The notes beneath the pieces were generated by a model. That model saw only the letters and a program-made list of their open reading frames with translations. It made no database searches and had not been told where the DNA came from. DNA of 64,000 bases from Brevibacillus sp. JNUCC-41 (GTDB lineage Bacteria; Bacillota; Bacilli; Bacillales; DSM-1321). Below are positions 32,067 to 41,984 of the stretch, in pieces. Numbering within the stretch: position 1 is the first letter of the stretch; every line of letters begins with the position of its first letter. The position numbers were made by a program, and so were the translations under genes. The DNA is taken from the NCBI RefSeq assembly GCF_014844095.1, contig NZ_CP062163.1, positions 3,505,501 through 3,569,500 of the forward strand. The letters run 5' to 3'.

Positions 32067-32219
32067 ACATAATGATGTAAATGAATGGGATATCCTTTCC
32101 AATTTCTATTTAAATTTTTTTATTATCGATTGAAACTGGATAAAAGTACAAAGGATCTCTTACAAAATAGGTTGTTTTTTTTGAATTATATGAAAATGTC
32201 CCTCTGAAAATGGTAAGTG

Positions 32220-32249
32220 TTGTCATGTTTTTTGAACATCGGTTATAAT
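32220..32249 (+). promoter_or_regulatory. Sigma-A promoter for rnjB
   Basis: TTGTCA (32220-32225), 18 nt, then a perfect TATAAT (32244-32249). Transcription would start near 32256, about 42 nt before the gene. Confidence 0.7.
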
Positions 32250-32297
32250 GAATTCATTGGGAAATTATGAACGGGAATTTTTAAGGAGGATATTCGA

Positions 32298-33968
32298 TTG
32301 GGTAAAGATAAAAATAATGGAATAAAAGTCATTTCTCTTGGAGGACAAGGGGAACTTGGTAAAAATATGTACGTCGTTGAGGTGAACGAGGACATCTATC
32401 TTCTTGATGCAGGGTTAATGCTGCCAGAAGACGAAATGCTCGGAATCGATGCGGTCATCCCTGATATTTCTTATTTGATGGATAATAAGGAAAGGGTGCA
32501 GGGGATATTCATTACCCATGGTCATGAAGACCATATGGGAGCGCTTGCTTATGTCTTGAAATATTTACCGGCACCTGTTTATGGAACAAAGCTTACACTA
32601 GCTTTAATTAAAACGAAATTAAAGGAAGACGGATTTAACGGCAGGGCAACATTCACTGAAATCGATTCGGATTCTCTTTTAAGTTTCCCTCAAGCGGCTG
32701 TGTCTTTTTTCCGGACAAACCATAGTATTCCCGATTCCGTCGGAGTCGTGATCCACACTCGTGAAGGTGCAATCGTTTATACTGGGGATTTCAAATTCGA
32801 TCAAGCAGCAACAGATTTATATAAACCGGAAATCGGTAAAATGGCTGGTATCGGTGAAGAAGGTGTCCTATGCTTGCTTTCGGATAGTACCGGTGCCGAG
32901 AGGCCAGGTTATACGACATCAGAAGCAGTTGTGGCCAAAGATATTACAGAGGTTTTTCATGCAGCATCCGGAAGGATCATCGTAGCGTGCTTCGCTTCGA
33001 ACATTAACCGGATTCAACATGTTTTCAATGCAGCGGCAGCAAGTCGCAGAAAAGTGGCAGTTGTAGGAAAAAGCCTGCAACGCGTTTATGAAACAGCCTT
33101 GAACCTTGGCTACTTAAAGGTCGAAGAAGAGCTGATAATCCCGATTAATGAAATTCGCCAGTATGACGACCGTGAAATCGTCGTGTTATCGACAGGTCAT
33201 CAGGGGGAGCCCATTGCGGCACTGCAAAAAATGGCAAAACAGACCCACAAGCAGGTGACGATCAAAAAGGGAGACACAGTTTTGATCAGTGCATCACCCC
33301 TACAGGGCGGCGAACTTATTTTATCCAAAACCGTCGATTTGCTTTACAGGGTAGGTGCTGAAGTGGTATCTGCCAATAAATATAAAGTGCATGTAACAGG
33401 GCATGGAAGCCAGGAAGAACTTAAAATGATGATCAATTTGATGAATCCTAAATTCTTGATCCCTGTACATGGGGAATACCGCCATTTATATGCCCATCAA
33501 AAAGTTGGGGTTGCTGCGGGAATTGAACGTGAAAACATCATCATTGCCGAAAAAGGTGATGTCATCGAACTAAAGGGCAATAAAATGGGTCTTTCCGGCA
33601 AAGTCTCTGCAGGAAATATCCTGATAGATGGCAGTGGTGTTGGAGATGTGGGTAATATCGTTCTTCGTGATCGTCGCTTGTTATCCCAGGATGGCATTTT
33701 GATTGTAGTGGTCACGTTGAACCGTCAGGATAAAAGCATTGCAGCAGGACCCGAAATCATTTCAAGGGGCTTCGTATATGTTCGCGAATCTGAAAAAATG
33801 ATTGGGGAAGCAACTGAAATAGTAAGTGAAATCGTAAAGAAAAATGGGTCGCGCCAACCTTTTGATTGGTCCACGCTGAAGCAGGAAATGCGTGATGCGT
33901 TAAACCAATTCTTCTATGAGAAAACGAAACGCCGCCCAATGATTTTACCTATAATCATGGAATATTAA
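32298..33968 (+). CDS. rnjB: Ribonuclease J2
   Basis: Metallo-beta-lactamase/beta-CASP ribonuclease; RNase J2 forms a complex with J1 in Bacillus and acts in mRNA and rRNA processing. The 556-residue product has the metal motif HGHEDH (74-79), TGDFKFDQ, the beta-CASP region ending VHVTGHGSQEELK, and the C-terminal domain. Position between dapA and tepA matches B. subtilis rnjB rather than rnjA. The HxHxDH motif is complete, unlike what I recall for B. subtilis J2. The start is TTG 32298 behind AAGGAGG. Confidence 0.92.
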   Translation: MGKDKNNGIKVISLGGQGELGKNMYVVEVNEDIYLLDAGLMLPEDEMLGIDAVIPDISYLMDNKERVQGIFITHGHEDHMGALAYVLKYLPAPVYGTKLTLALIKTKLKEDGFNGRATFTEIDSDSLLSFPQAAVSFFRTNHSIPDSVGVVIHTREGAIVYTGDFKFDQAATDLYKPEIGKMAGIGEEGVLCLLSDSTGAERPGYTTSEAVVAKDITEVFHAASGRIIVACFASNINRIQHVFNAAAASRRKVAVVGKSLQRVYETALNLGYLKVEEELIIPINEIRQYDDREIVVLSTGHQGEPIAALQKMAKQTHKQVTIKKGDTVLISASPLQGGELILSKTVDLLYRVGAEVVSANKYKVHVTGHGSQEELKMMINLMNPKFLIPVHGEYRHLYAHQKVGVAAGIERENIIIAEKGDVIELKGNKMGLSGKVSAGNILIDGSGVGDVGNIVLRDRRLLSQDGILIVVVTLNRQDKSIAAGPEIISRGFVYVRESEKMIGEATEIVSEIVKKNGSRQPFDWSTLKQEMRDALNQFFYEKTKRRPMILPIIMEY

Positions 33969-33972
33969 GTAA

Positions 33973-34008
33973 GGAACCCCTGGTTTAAACAGTCAGGGGT
34001 TCTTTTTT
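33973..34008 (+). terminator. Intrinsic terminator after rnjB
   Basis: GAACCCCTG (33974-33982) pairs with CAGGGGTTC (33994-34002), and six T follow. Confidence 0.9.
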
Positions 34009-34096
34009 CTGTGTCAAACCTCTTATATCTTGAAGAATGAAGTCCGAGACTCGAGACATAATAAAGCTATAGGCTTAAGAGAAAGGGGTTGGCATA

Positions 34097-34843
34097 GTGG
34101 ATAATGCACCATTACCAAATGAAAATGAAGGCAAACAGGAAGGTAAGAATTCAACTTTAATCGAAAAAATCCAGCAGCTGGGGGCTACTAATGTTCCGCA
34201 ACTATCTCAGGACTCAAAAATCCATTGTTTGACGATCATTGGACAAATTGAAGGACATATGCAGCTGCCGCCTCAAAATAAAACGACCAAATATGAACAT
34301 GTTATTCCGCAAATTGTGGCAATTGAACAAAATCCCAATATAGAGGGGCTGCTTGTCATTTTAAATACAGTCGGAGGAGATGTCGAAGCGGGACTAGCCA
34401 TCGCAGAAATGCTGGCCTCCCTTTCAAAGCCTTCTGTCTCGATTGTACTTGGGGGAGGTCACTCGATCGGTGTGCCTATTGCCGTTTCGTGTGACCATAG
34501 CTATATAGCAGAAACAGCAACGATGACGATTCATCCCATTCGTTTGACAGGGCTAGTCATTGGCGTGCCTCAAACCTTTGAATACTTGGATAAAATGCAG
34601 GAAAGAGTCATTAAATTTGTTACGCGGCACTCCAACGTATCGGAAGAAAGTTTTAAGGATTTAATGTTTGCTAAAGGAAATTTAACCCGGGATATCGGCA
34701 CGAATGTAATCGGGGCCGAGGCAGTTGAAATCGGTATGATCGATGATGTAGGAGGAGTAGGCCAGGCCATGAGAAAACTAAATAGCTTCATGGAAGAAAG
34801 AAGGCCAAAAATTGCCGGGGAAGAGGAGGGGCTTCTGCAATGA
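34097..34843 (+). CDS. tepA: ClpP-like serine protease TepA
   Basis: Member of the ClpP/crotonase-like group, known as TepA (YmfB) in B. subtilis; it has been linked to protein translocation and to turnover of small acid-soluble spore proteins. The 248-residue product has [18 protein letters not shown], the nucleophile in [11 protein letters not shown] (Ser123) and TMTIHPIR with the partner His. The GTG 34097 start is 8 nt after AAGGGG. The stop overlaps the ylzJ start, and spoIIIE is downstream. Confidence 0.93.
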   Translation: MDNAPLPNENEGKQEGKNSTLIEKIQQLGATNVPQLSQDSKIHCLTIIGQIEGHMQLPPQNKTTKYEHVIPQIVAIEQNPNIEGLLVILNTVGGDVEAGLAIAEMLASLSKPSVSIVLGGGHSIGVPIAVSCDHSYIAETATMTIHPIRLTGLVIGVPQTFEYLDKMQERVIKFVTRHSNVSEESFKDLMFAKGNLTRDIGTNVIGAEAVEIGMIDDVGGVGQAMRKLNSFMEERRPKIAGEEEGLLQ

Positions 34844-35067
34844 CGCTTTATACAATCGTTCCTGAAGAAATAATTTTCCCTCATCACCATGAAAAGACGG
34901 CAAATTTAATAGAAATGATCTATAATGGTGTACATGTAATGGTTGAACATGACGGAGGCCGCACGTTTCGCATTGATCGAATAGTAAGCACGGATCCTGA
35001 AGATTATATGAATGTACACATACAGCCGGGGGCTGTCATAAATGTGTTCGAACAGATGAATCATTAG
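34840..35067 (+). CDS. ylzJ: YlzJ family protein
   Basis: Short conserved Bacillaceae protein of unknown function, always between tepA and spoIIIE. The 75-residue product begins [15 protein letters not shown]; it has no membrane segment or catalytic motif I recognise. It overlaps tepA by 4 bases (ATGA), suggesting coupled expression. Confidence 0.9.
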   Translation: MTLYTIVPEEIIFPHHHEKTANLIEMIYNGVHVMVEHDGGRTFRIDRIVSTDPEDYMNVHIQPGAVINVFEQMNH

Positions 35068-35114
35068 TAAAAACGACTAACTGAGGTAAATTATGATATA
35101 CTGGTATGAAAATC

Positions 35115-35137
35115 AGCAGCCGCTTGGCTGCTTTATT
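35115..35137 (+). terminator. Terminator-like hairpin after ylzJ
   Basis: AGCAGCC (35115-35121), GCTT loop, GGCTGCT (35126-35132), then TTATTC. The stem is good but the T run is short. Confidence 0.55.
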
Positions 35138-35306
35138 CATTATGTGGGCAAAATGTTTGTCTAAATAATAAATGGTATATATATCAAGGACAGGTACATA
35201 TATATTTGATATAATCAGTGAGCGAACGTTTGTTTCGAGAAGGGAAATCATGTAGTGATGTTGAATAGGAAAGTTAGAATAGTTTCATGAAGAATCAGGT
35301 GATATT

Positions 35307-37637
35307 ATGGCAAAAAAGAAACGCAGAAAAAAGAATAGTACAGAGAAATTAAAAATAACGCTTAAATATGAATTGATCGGCCTAACTTTAATAGGTCTGG
35401 CCATCATTGCCATTGCCAAGCTTGGAGCTGTGGGAAACGGGACGGTCTTTTTAATCCGCTTCTTCATGGGGGAATGGTATATCCTCTTTTTGTTGGGAGC
35501 AATTGCAGCTGGCTTCTATTTGATGATAAAAAGGGAGGTCCCATACCTGTTAAAACGGCAATTCGTCGGGATGTATTTTCTTGTCGCGAGCATGCTCCTG
35601 CTAAGTCATGTCACACTGTTTAACATGCTTGCAGATGGAGGGCCGTTTACGAAGCCAAGTGTCATTTCGAATACATGGGAACTATTCTGGATGGAAGTGA
35701 CCGGCAAGGCCAGCACAAAGGACCTTGGGGGCGGTATGATTGGAGCGATATTATTTGCAGCCTCATACTTTTTATTCGACGAAGCTGGATCGAAAATCGT
35801 TTCATTCCTTTTTATCATAGTAGGTGCCGTCCTATTAACCGGGAAAACGTTAGGTGAAACCCTCGGGAAGTTTTTCAGGGGTCTTGGCGTCTTTTTCAAA
35901 AAGCAATGGTCTGCTTTCAGAGATGATATGAAAACGTGGAATGACGACAAAAAAGAAAAGAAAAAGAATCCCGTGAAAAAGAAGAAACGGGAAAACGATC
36001 CGGTGGAGGAAACCGATCAGCCCCTTCATCAAGAAGAGGAAACACAGCAAATGGCGACCGAACGGATCATTTCCAGCTTTGCTGATAAAGCCTATAGCGA
36101 CGAAAACGAAATAACTCCAGTAGTTACGGAACCTGCAGCCGAAAGTGCAGAGGAACAGGATGACGCCGTTCCGCCTATGAATTTTACGGAAGTGGAGAAT
36201 AAAGAATATCTTTTACCGCCTCTTTCTTTGTTATTGCAGCCCAAAAAAACGGACCAAAGCGGAGAGTACCAATTGATCCATGAGAATGCGGCAAAACTTG
36301 AGCGCACCTTTCATAGTTTTGGAGTGAAAGCGAGGGTCACTCAAGTTCATTTAGGCCCAGCCGTAACCAAATATGAAGTCCATCCGGATGTAGGGGTGAA
36401 GGTAAGTAAAATTGTCAGCCTATCCGATGACTTGGCTCTTGCACTTGCCGCAAAGGATATTAGGATCGAAGCTCCGATTCCCGGGAAATCGGCTATCGGA
36501 ATAGAAGTGCCCAACTCCGAAGTGGCAATGGTGTCATTAAGGGAAGTTTTAGAGGCCAAAGAAGTTGACAAGCCTGACGCAAAACTGCAAATAGGCTTAG
36601 GGCGGAATATTTCTGGTGAAGCGGTTAAGGCGGAGCTTAATAAAATGCCGCATTTACTAGTTGCTGGTGCCACCGGCAGCGGGAAATCCGTTTGTATCAA
36701 TGGGATTATCACGAGTATTCTGATGCGCGCAAAACCGCATGAAGTGAAAATGATGATGATCGATCCAAAAATGGTGGAGTTGAATGTCTATAATGGAATC
36801 CCCCACTTACTCGCGCCTGTAGTGACCAATCCAAAGAAAGCTGCACAGGCTTTGCAAAAAGTGGTCAGTGAAATGGAAAGGCGCTACGAGCTATTTTCTC
36901 ATTCCGGTACCCGTAATATTGAAGGCTACAATGATTATATTAACCGGTATAACATTGAAGAAGATGCCAAACAACCGCTCTTGCCTTATATCGTAGTGAT
37001 TGTCGATGAGCTGGCGGATTTGATGATGGTCGCCTCAAATGATGTAGAGGATGCCATCACACGGCTTGCACAAATGGCACGTGCCGCGGGCATCCACTTG
37101 ATAATTGCCACTCAGCGGCCATCCGTAGATGTAATTACAGGGGTCATTAAAGCGAACATCCCATCTCGAATCGCTTTTAGTGTCTCATCCATGACCGATT
37201 CAAGAACGATTCTCGACATGGGTGGAGCCGAAAAACTGTTAGGACGGGGTGACATGCTCTTCCTGCCTGCAGGAGCTTCAAAACCGGTTCGCGTTCAAGG
37301 GGCCTTTTTATCCGACAATGAAGTCGAGGAAGTTGTCACATATGTCATTTCACAGCAAAAAGCACAATATAACGAAGAGATGATACCAGATGAAATTGCA
37401 GAAACTTCTAATGGTGAAGTCGAAGATAATTTATATGGGGATGCGGTGTCCTTGATCGTAGAAATGCAGACTGCATCTGTCTCCATGCTGCAGCGCCGTT
37501 TCCGGATTGGCTATACCCGGGCAGCAAGATTGATCGATGAAATGGAAGCAAGGGGAATTGTCGGTCCCTATGAAGGCAGTAAACCACGAAATGTATTGGT
37601 TACTAAAGATGAACAGGATGAAGCGCATTCATCATAG
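35307..37637 (+). CDS. spoIIIE: DNA translocase SpoIIIE/FtsK
   Basis: Hexameric ATP-driven DNA pump at the septum; in sporulation SpoIIIE moves the chromosome into the forespore. The 776-residue product has a basic N terminus (KKKRRKKN), about four membrane helices (about 20-180), a charged Lys/Glu/Gln-rich linker (about 205-310), the motor domain with Walker [10 protein letters not shown] (about 453) and Walker [13 protein letters not shown], and a C-terminal winged-helix gamma domain ([28 protein letters not shown]). Location after tepA-ylzJ identifies spoIIIE rather than sftA. Confidence 0.95.
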   Translation: MAKKKRRKKNSTEKLKITLKYELIGLTLIGLAIIAIAKLGAVGNGTVFLIRFFMGEWYILFLLGAIAAGFYLMIKREVPYLLKRQFVGMYFLVASMLLLSHVTLFNMLADGGPFTKPSVISNTWELFWMEVTGKASTKDLGGGMIGAILFAASYFLFDEAGSKIVSFLFIIVGAVLLTGKTLGETLGKFFRGLGVFFKKQWSAFRDDMKTWNDDKKEKKKNPVKKKKRENDPVEETDQPLHQEEETQQMATERIISSFADKAYSDENEITPVVTEPAAESAEEQDDAVPPMNFTEVENKEYLLPPLSLLLQPKKTDQSGEYQLIHENAAKLERTFHSFGVKARVTQVHLGPAVTKYEVHPDVGVKVSKIVSLSDDLALALAAKDIRIEAPIPGKSAIGIEVPNSEVAMVSLREVLEAKEVDKPDAKLQIGLGRNISGEAVKAELNKMPHLLVAGATGSGKSVCINGIITSILMRAKPHEVKMMMIDPKMVELNVYNGIPHLLAPVVTNPKKAAQALQKVVSEMERRYELFSHSGTRNIEGYNDYINRYNIEEDAKQPLLPYIVVIVDELADLMMVASNDVEDAITRLAQMARAAGIHLIIATQRPSVDVITGVIKANIPSRIAFSVSSMTDSRTILDMGGAEKLLGRGDMLFLPAGASKPVRVQGAFLSDNEVEEVVTYVISQQKAQYNEEMIPDEIAETSNGEVEDNLYGDAVSLIVEMQTASVSMLQRRFRIGYTRAARLIDEMEARGIVGPYEGSKPRNVLVTKDEQDEAHSS

Positions 37638-37641
37638 TTGA

Positions 37642-37669
37642 AAAAAACCGGGCTGCAGCCCGGTTTTTT
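37642..37669 (+). terminator. Bidirectional terminator between spoIIIE and the convergent gene
   Basis: A perfect palindrome with CCGGGCTGCAGCCCGG at its core has a run of A on the left and a run of T on the right, so it can end transcripts from both directions. Confidence 0.9.
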
Positions 37670-37967
37670 AATTATTCATCGCCTCGTCCAAATGTTTAAG
37701 GCAGAAGTCGGTAATCATCGCTTCTTCATCATCTTCTAAATCAAATTCGAGTGCGCCTTCGTTCCCTTTTTCAAAAATATCATATTTAATCAATTTGCCT
37801 ATTTGTTCTTCCACAGCAAAAAGCACCCTGATATATAAACCATTTTCTGAAAAGAGCTCATCCTCTTCAGGCACTTCAATATCCAAGAACAACTCGTAAC
37901 GTTCCCCGGACAAAATACCAAATGGATCATTCAATTTTTCGATCGTGTATTCTGTAATCTTTAACAT
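37668..37967 (-). CDS. Conserved hypothetical acidic protein (DUF6509-like)
   Basis: A 99-residue acidic protein beginning MLKITEYTIEKLNDPFGILSGERYELFLDI and ending in a D/E-rich helix. It resembles small Bacillaceae proteins annotated as DUF6509; I know no function. The complementary strand shows AAGGGATG upstream of the ATG (37965-37967). It is convergent with spoIIIE and shares its terminator. Confidence 0.8.
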   Translation of the reverse strand: MLKITEYTIEKLNDPFGILSGERYELFLDIEVPEEDELFSENGLYIRVLFAVEEQIGKLIKYDIFEKGNEGALEFDLEDDEEAMITDFCLKHLDEAMNN

Positions 37968-38192
37968 CTTGTGTACATCCCTTCAAAGAAGATAAATCTT
38001 ATTATACAGGAAAACATCATCTTGAACAGAGCGGCATTCATTTTGCATTTTCAAAATGAATTTATCTGATTTAGGAGAATAATCGTACAAATTTCGCGGT
38101 CTTATCTAGATTGAAAGACACATGTAAGGGTAATTTCTCCTAAATTCTTTTAAAGTAAATAGTAAAACACTATTTATTTATATCAAAAAAAA

Positions 38193-38201
38193 TGTTATAT
38201 T
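38193..38201 (+). promoter_or_regulatory. Extended -10 promoter of the GntR gene
   Basis: TG-t-TATATT (38193-38201) lies about 70 nt before the start codon. The -35 region (TTTATT) is weak. The dyad described next sits just downstream of the expected start point. Confidence 0.45.
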
Positions 38202-38226
38202 ATTTTCGATTAGTAGGAATGATTCA

Positions 38227-38244
38227 ACATCAGAGGTCTGATGT
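38227..38244 (+). promoter_or_regulatory. Perfect 8+2+8 dyad, probable GntR operator
   Basis: ACATCAGA-GG-TCTGATGT lies between the promoter and the ribosome site of the GntR gene. GntR-family dimers bind short dyads of this kind, and a site here would block the regulator's own transcription. The sequence shows the dyad; its use as an operator is inferred. Confidence 0.6.
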
Positions 38245-38271
38245 CTTAAGAAATTAGCTGGGGGAAACTGT

Positions 38272-38997
38272 ATGTCAATAAAATCAGATAGTCGACATTT
38301 ATATTTGCAGGTCATTGATTACCTGAAGCAGGATATTGAAGCAGGAGTCTATCAGGAAAATGAAAAATTCCCTTCAGAATTCGATCTTGCAAAAAAATTG
38401 GGAGTGAGTAGGGCGACACTTCGAGAAGCGCTGCGAATTTTAGAAGAAGAAAACATCATCATTCGCCGCCATGGAGTTGGGACTTTCGTCAATCCGAAAC
38501 CTCGGTTCACTTCAGGTATCGAGCAATTAAAAAGTGTCACGAACATGATTGAAGAGGCAGGAATGAAACCGGGTACGATTTTCTTAAGCTCGACGGCCCA
38601 AGAACCTACAGAAGAGGATATACGCAGGTTTTCATGTTCAACAGATGAACGCATCGTCATCATCGAGCGAGTAAGGACAGCGAATGGGGAGCCAGTTGTC
38701 TACTGCATTGACAAAATTCCTGAATCTATACTATCAGAAAATTTTGACCGGAACGATGAGTCTCTTTTTGATATTTTGGAAAGAGATGCGCATCGGAAAA
38801 TTACGCATGCCGTAGCGGAGATTGAGCCTATTGGATACCATGAGAAAGTTTCTCCTATCCTTAAATGCTCTCCAGAAGCCGCACTACTCGTTTTAAAGCA
38901 GATGCATCTGGATGATTGGGACCAGCCTATCCTGTATTCTGTTAACTACTTTAAAGCCAATATGTTCAGCTTTCATGTTCTTCGTAAACGTGTGTAG
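38272..38997 (+). CDS. ymfC: GntR/HutC-family transcriptional regulator (YmfC-like)
   Basis: The 241-residue repressor-type protein has an N-terminal winged helix-turn-helix (about 5-75: [41 protein letters not shown]) and a C-terminal UTRA effector domain (about 95-235). It is encoded just before the nucleoside transporter and in the same direction, so that operon is a likely target besides itself. The effector is unknown. ATG 38272 follows CTGGGGGAAA. Confidence 0.9.
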   Translation: MSIKSDSRHLYLQVIDYLKQDIEAGVYQENEKFPSEFDLAKKLGVSRATLREALRILEEENIIIRRHGVGTFVNPKPRFTSGIEQLKSVTNMIEEAGMKPGTIFLSSTAQEPTEEDIRRFSCSTDERIVIIERVRTANGEPVVYCIDKIPESILSENFDRNDESLFDILERDAHRKITHAVAEIEPIGYHEKVSPILKCSPEAALLVLKQMHLDDWDQPILYSVNYFKANMFSFHVLRKRV

Positions 38998-39020
38998 GCC
39001 CTGACTCTGCATACGGGTGA

Positions 39021-39035
39021 ATGCAAGCGTTTGTT
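39021..39035 (+). promoter_or_regulatory. Upstream cre-like site
   Basis: The sequence from 39021 has TGCAAGCG followed by TTTGTT and fits the loose CcpA pattern WTGNAANCGNWNNCW at 14 of 15 positions. It lies 55 nt upstream of the likely -35. It is weaker by the stricter cre consensus. Confidence 0.3.
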
Positions 39036-39075
39036 TTGATTCCGTAAAATTCAAATCAAACATAAGCAAAAAAAA

Positions 39076-39104
39076 TTAACGAGAAGTGAAAACGCAAACA
39101 TAAA
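39076..39104 (+). promoter_or_regulatory. Probable promoter of the nup operon
   Basis: TTAACG (39076-39081), 17 nt, CATAAA (39099-39104); each hexamer matches 4/6. The weak match fits a promoter under control by the sites that overlap it. Confidence 0.4.
39087..39100 (+). promoter_or_regulatory. CcpA cre-like site in the nup promoter
   Basis: TGAAAACGCAAACA matches TGWAANCGNTNWCA at 13 of 14 positions and lies between the predicted -35 and -10. Binding there would block transcription. Match is seen in the sequence; regulation is inferred. Confidence 0.5.
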
Positions 39105-39106
39105 TG

Positions 39107-39121
39107 ACTTTTCAGAACATT
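39107..39121 (+). promoter_or_regulatory. CodY box upstream of the nup operon
   Basis: ACTTTTCAGAACATT matches the CodY consensus AATTTTCWGAAAATT at 13 of 15 positions; the two mismatches are symmetric. It lies just downstream of the -10, where CodY would repress. In B. subtilis the nupNOPQ guanosine transporter is CodY-controlled, which supports the call. Confidence 0.6.
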
Positions 39122-39158
39122 CCTGCTCAAAAAACTATGTAAATTAGGGGGATAAAAA

Positions 39159-40247
39159 TTGAAAAAGCGCAAATTAGGACTAGCTCTTTCACTTGTTCTT
39201 GCAGCCGGTACGCTACTAGGGGCATGTGGTAATTCAGAGAATGATGATAAAGAATCTTCAAATGGGAAAAACAAAGATAACTTCACGGTTGCGATGGTAA
39301 CTGATACAGGCGGCGTGGATGACGAGTCGTTCAACCAATCCGCTTGGAAGGGCATTCAGGAATTCGGTAAAGATAATGGTCTGGAAAAAGGTAAAGATGG
39401 CTATAACTACCTGCAATCTAAATCAGATGCCGATTACGCTAAAAACCTGAATACGCTTGTACGTGAAGATTACCAACTTATTTATGGTATCGGTTTTCTT
39501 TTAGCCGAATCTGTTGGTGAAGTGGCTGACCAACGTCCGGATTCACACTTTGCTATCGTGGATACTGTTGTTGATAAAAAGAACGTAGCCAGCATTAATT
39601 TTAAAGAGCAGCAAGGTTCATTCCTTGTAGGTGTAATTGCCGGATTGCAAACGAAAACAAACAAGGTCGGTTTTATCGGCGGTGTTGAATCTGAATTAAT
39701 CAAGAAATTCGAAGTTGGTTTTAAGGCTGGGGTATTATCTGTAAACCCGGATGCGAAAGTTGAAGTTAAATATGCGGGAGACTTCAATAAAGCTGATATC
39801 GGTAAATCCACTGCAGGCTCCATGTATTCTTCTGGTATCGATATCATTTATCACGCTGCTGGAGGAACTGGAAAAGGTGTATTCACTGAAGCTGTAGAGC
39901 AAAAGCAAAAAGATCCTAAAAGAGAAATCTATGTTATCGGTGTAGATAGCGACCAAGCTAAATTAGGGGCAGTTCCGGGAACTGACGACAATATCACACT
40001 GACTTCCATGCTGAAACGAGTTGACGTAGCAGTTAAAGACCTTTCCGAGAAAGCGAAAGAAGGAAACTTCCCTGGCGGAAAAGTAATTGAGTACGGTATC
40101 GAAGAAAACGGTGTAGGCATTTCCGATACAAAAGATAACGTTACAGAAGAATCTTTAAAAGCGGTCGAAGAGTGGACAGAAAAAATCAAATCAGGTGAAT
40201 TCGTAGTTCCGGGTACGGATGAAGAATTCGAAAAACTTGGTTTATAA
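39159..40247 (+). CDS. nupN: BMP-family nucleoside-binding lipoprotein
   Basis: Substrate-binding lipoprotein of an ABC importer for (purine) nucleosides, anchored outside the membrane. The 362-residue product starts with a signal peptide and lipobox LGAC (20-23, Cys23), then an acidic linker and the BMP fold with [25 protein letters not shown] 39159 follows AGGGGGAT. Three genes for the ATPase and two permeases follow, matching B. subtilis nupNOPQ; the name is transferred by that similarity. Confidence 0.9.
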   Translation: MKKRKLGLALSLVLAAGTLLGACGNSENDDKESSNGKNKDNFTVAMVTDTGGVDDESFNQSAWKGIQEFGKDNGLEKGKDGYNYLQSKSDADYAKNLNTLVREDYQLIYGIGFLLAESVGEVADQRPDSHFAIVDTVVDKKNVASINFKEQQGSFLVGVIAGLQTKTNKVGFIGGVESELIKKFEVGFKAGVLSVNPDAKVEVKYAGDFNKADIGKSTAGSMYSSGIDIIYHAAGGTGKGVFTEAVEQKQKDPKREIYVIGVDSDQAKLGAVPGTDDNITLTSMLKRVDVAVKDLSEKAKEGNFPGGKVIEYGIEENGVGISDTKDNVTEESLKAVEEWTEKIKSGEFVVPGTDEEFEKLGL

Positions 40248-40258
40248 GCTGTAATGCC

Positions 40259-40300
40259 AGAAAGAATAGGGAGGCAGGATTGCCCTCTATTCTTTCTTTT
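40259..40300 (+). terminator. Hairpin/terminator between nupN and nupO
   Basis: AGAAAGAATA (40259-40268) pairs with TATTCTTTCT (40288-40297), with additional inner GC pairs, then TTT. It could end most transcripts after the binding-protein gene, giving more lipoprotein than transporter. Confidence 0.75.
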
Positions 40301-40448
40301 CCCAATAACTCTTTGCACTGAAAAATTTCGAATGAAAAACTATGATAGAATCGTAGTTTTTCATTTGGTTTTTTTAAAAATCAATAAGTTACTAGCAGCA
40401 ATTAAATGATTTAAGAATATGTACACTCATTTTAGGAGTTGATAATAC

Positions 40449-41984
40449 GTGGAATATGTAATTGAGATGCTCAATATCCGTAAGGAATTCCCCGGCATCG
40501 TCGCAAATGATAACGTTACCCTGCAGGTTAAAAAAGGGGAGATTCACGCATTATTAGGTGAAAATGGCGCGGGTAAATCCACTTTGATGAATGTTTTATT
40601 CGGCTTATATCAGCCTGAGCAGGGAGAAATCCGTGTGAATGGCAAGCCAGTCAAGATTACCAGTCCTAACATTGCCAATGATTTAGGGATTGGGATGGTC
40701 CATCAGCATTTTATGCTCGTTGACCCTTTTACAGTAACGGAAAATATCATATTAGGAAAAGAACCATCAAAAGCGGGTAAGATCGATTTGAAAGAAGCGA
40801 GCGAGGAAGTTAGGAAACTATCAGAACAATACCAGCTTCGTGTTGACCCCTACGCAAAAATTGCCGATATTTCAATAGGGATGCAGCAGCGTGTCGAGAT
40901 TCTTAAGACGCTTTACCGCGGTGCGGAGATATTGATTTTTGATGAACCGACCGCTGTATTGACTCCTCAAGAAATCAAGGAATTGATATATATTATGAAA
41001 GCCCTTATCAAAGAAGGGAAATCTATCATTTTAATCACACACAAACTTAAGGAAATCATGGAGGTTTGTGACCGGGTAACGGTTATACGCAAAGGGCAAG
41101 GAATCGGTACAGTGAATGTCAACGAAACGAACCCTGACGAATTGGCCAGCTTAATGGTCGGTAGGGAAGTTCTATTCAAGACGGAAAAAGCGGCAGCCAC
41201 TCCTTCGGATGTAGTTCTTGAAGTTCGTGAACTTGAAGTCAAGGATTCCCGGGGCGTTTCAGCTGTTCGGAATTTGGAGTTAACAGTCCGTGCAGGAGAA
41301 ATTGTCGGTATCGCTGGTGTAGATGGAAATGGTCAATCCGAACTAATTGAAGCATTGGCTGGACTAAGGAAGACAACAGCAGGTTCGATAAAGCTAAATG
41401 GAAAAGAGATCAGGAACCTTAAGCCGCGTAAGATCACTGAAGCAGGTGTCGGCCATATTCCGGAAGACAGACATAAGCATGGTTTGGTCCTCGATTACAG
41501 CATTGGGGAAAATATTGTCTTGCAAACCTACTATCAAAAGCCTTTTTCAAAAGCAGGTATCTTGAACTCAAAGAAAATTTTCGAAAAAGCCCGTTCATTG
41601 ATCAAAAGTTACGATGTTCGCACCCCGAGTGAATATACCCCGGCAAGGGCGCTTTCTGGAGGGAATCAACAAAAAGCTATCATCGGCCGGGAAGTTGATA
41701 GGAACCCGGATTTATTGATTGCCGCACAGCCAACACGCGGACTTGATGTCGGAGCGATCGAGTTTATCCATAAACGTCTAATTGAACAGCGTGATGCAGG
41801 AAAAGCGGTACTTCTCATATCATTTGAATTGGAAGAAATCATGAATGTGAGCGATAGAATTGCCGTTATATACGAAGGGGAAATCGTCGCAATTGTCGAT
41901 CCGAAAGAAACGACTGAACAGGAGCTTGGCCTTCTTATGGCCGGCAGTAAACGGACGGAAGCAGGTGGAAAACAAAATGTCTAA
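40449..41984 (+). CDS. nupO: Nucleoside ABC transporter, duplicated ATP-binding protein
   Basis: Energises nucleoside import. The 511-residue protein carries two ABC domains, the usual form for BMP-type transporters. The first has GENGAGKST (about 37-45) and FDEPTAVLTPQE. The second has a relaxed Walker A VDGNGQSELIEAL, a signature LSGGNQQKAIIGRE, and AAQPTRGLDVGAIEF in place of the standard Walker B Asp-Glu-Pro. GTG 40449 follows TTAGGAG. The nupP start lies inside its 3' end. Confidence 0.93.
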   Translation: MEYVIEMLNIRKEFPGIVANDNVTLQVKKGEIHALLGENGAGKSTLMNVLFGLYQPEQGEIRVNGKPVKITSPNIANDLGIGMVHQHFMLVDPFTVTENIILGKEPSKAGKIDLKEASEEVRKLSEQYQLRVDPYAKIADISIGMQQRVEILKTLYRGAEILIFDEPTAVLTPQEIKELIYIMKALIKEGKSIILITHKLKEIMEVCDRVTVIRKGQGIGTVNVNETNPDELASLMVGREVLFKTEKAAATPSDVVLEVRELEVKDSRGVSAVRNLELTVRAGEIVGIAGVDGNGQSELIEALAGLRKTTAGSIKLNGKEIRNLKPRKITEAGVGHIPEDRHKHGLVLDYSIGENIVLQTYYQKPFSKAGILNSKKIFEKARSLIKSYDVRTPSEYTPARALSGGNQQKAIIGREVDRNPDLLIAAQPTRGLDVGAIEFIHKRLIEQRDAGKAVLLISFELEEIMNVSDRIAVIYEGEIVAIVDPKETTEQELGLLMAGSKRTEAGGKQNV

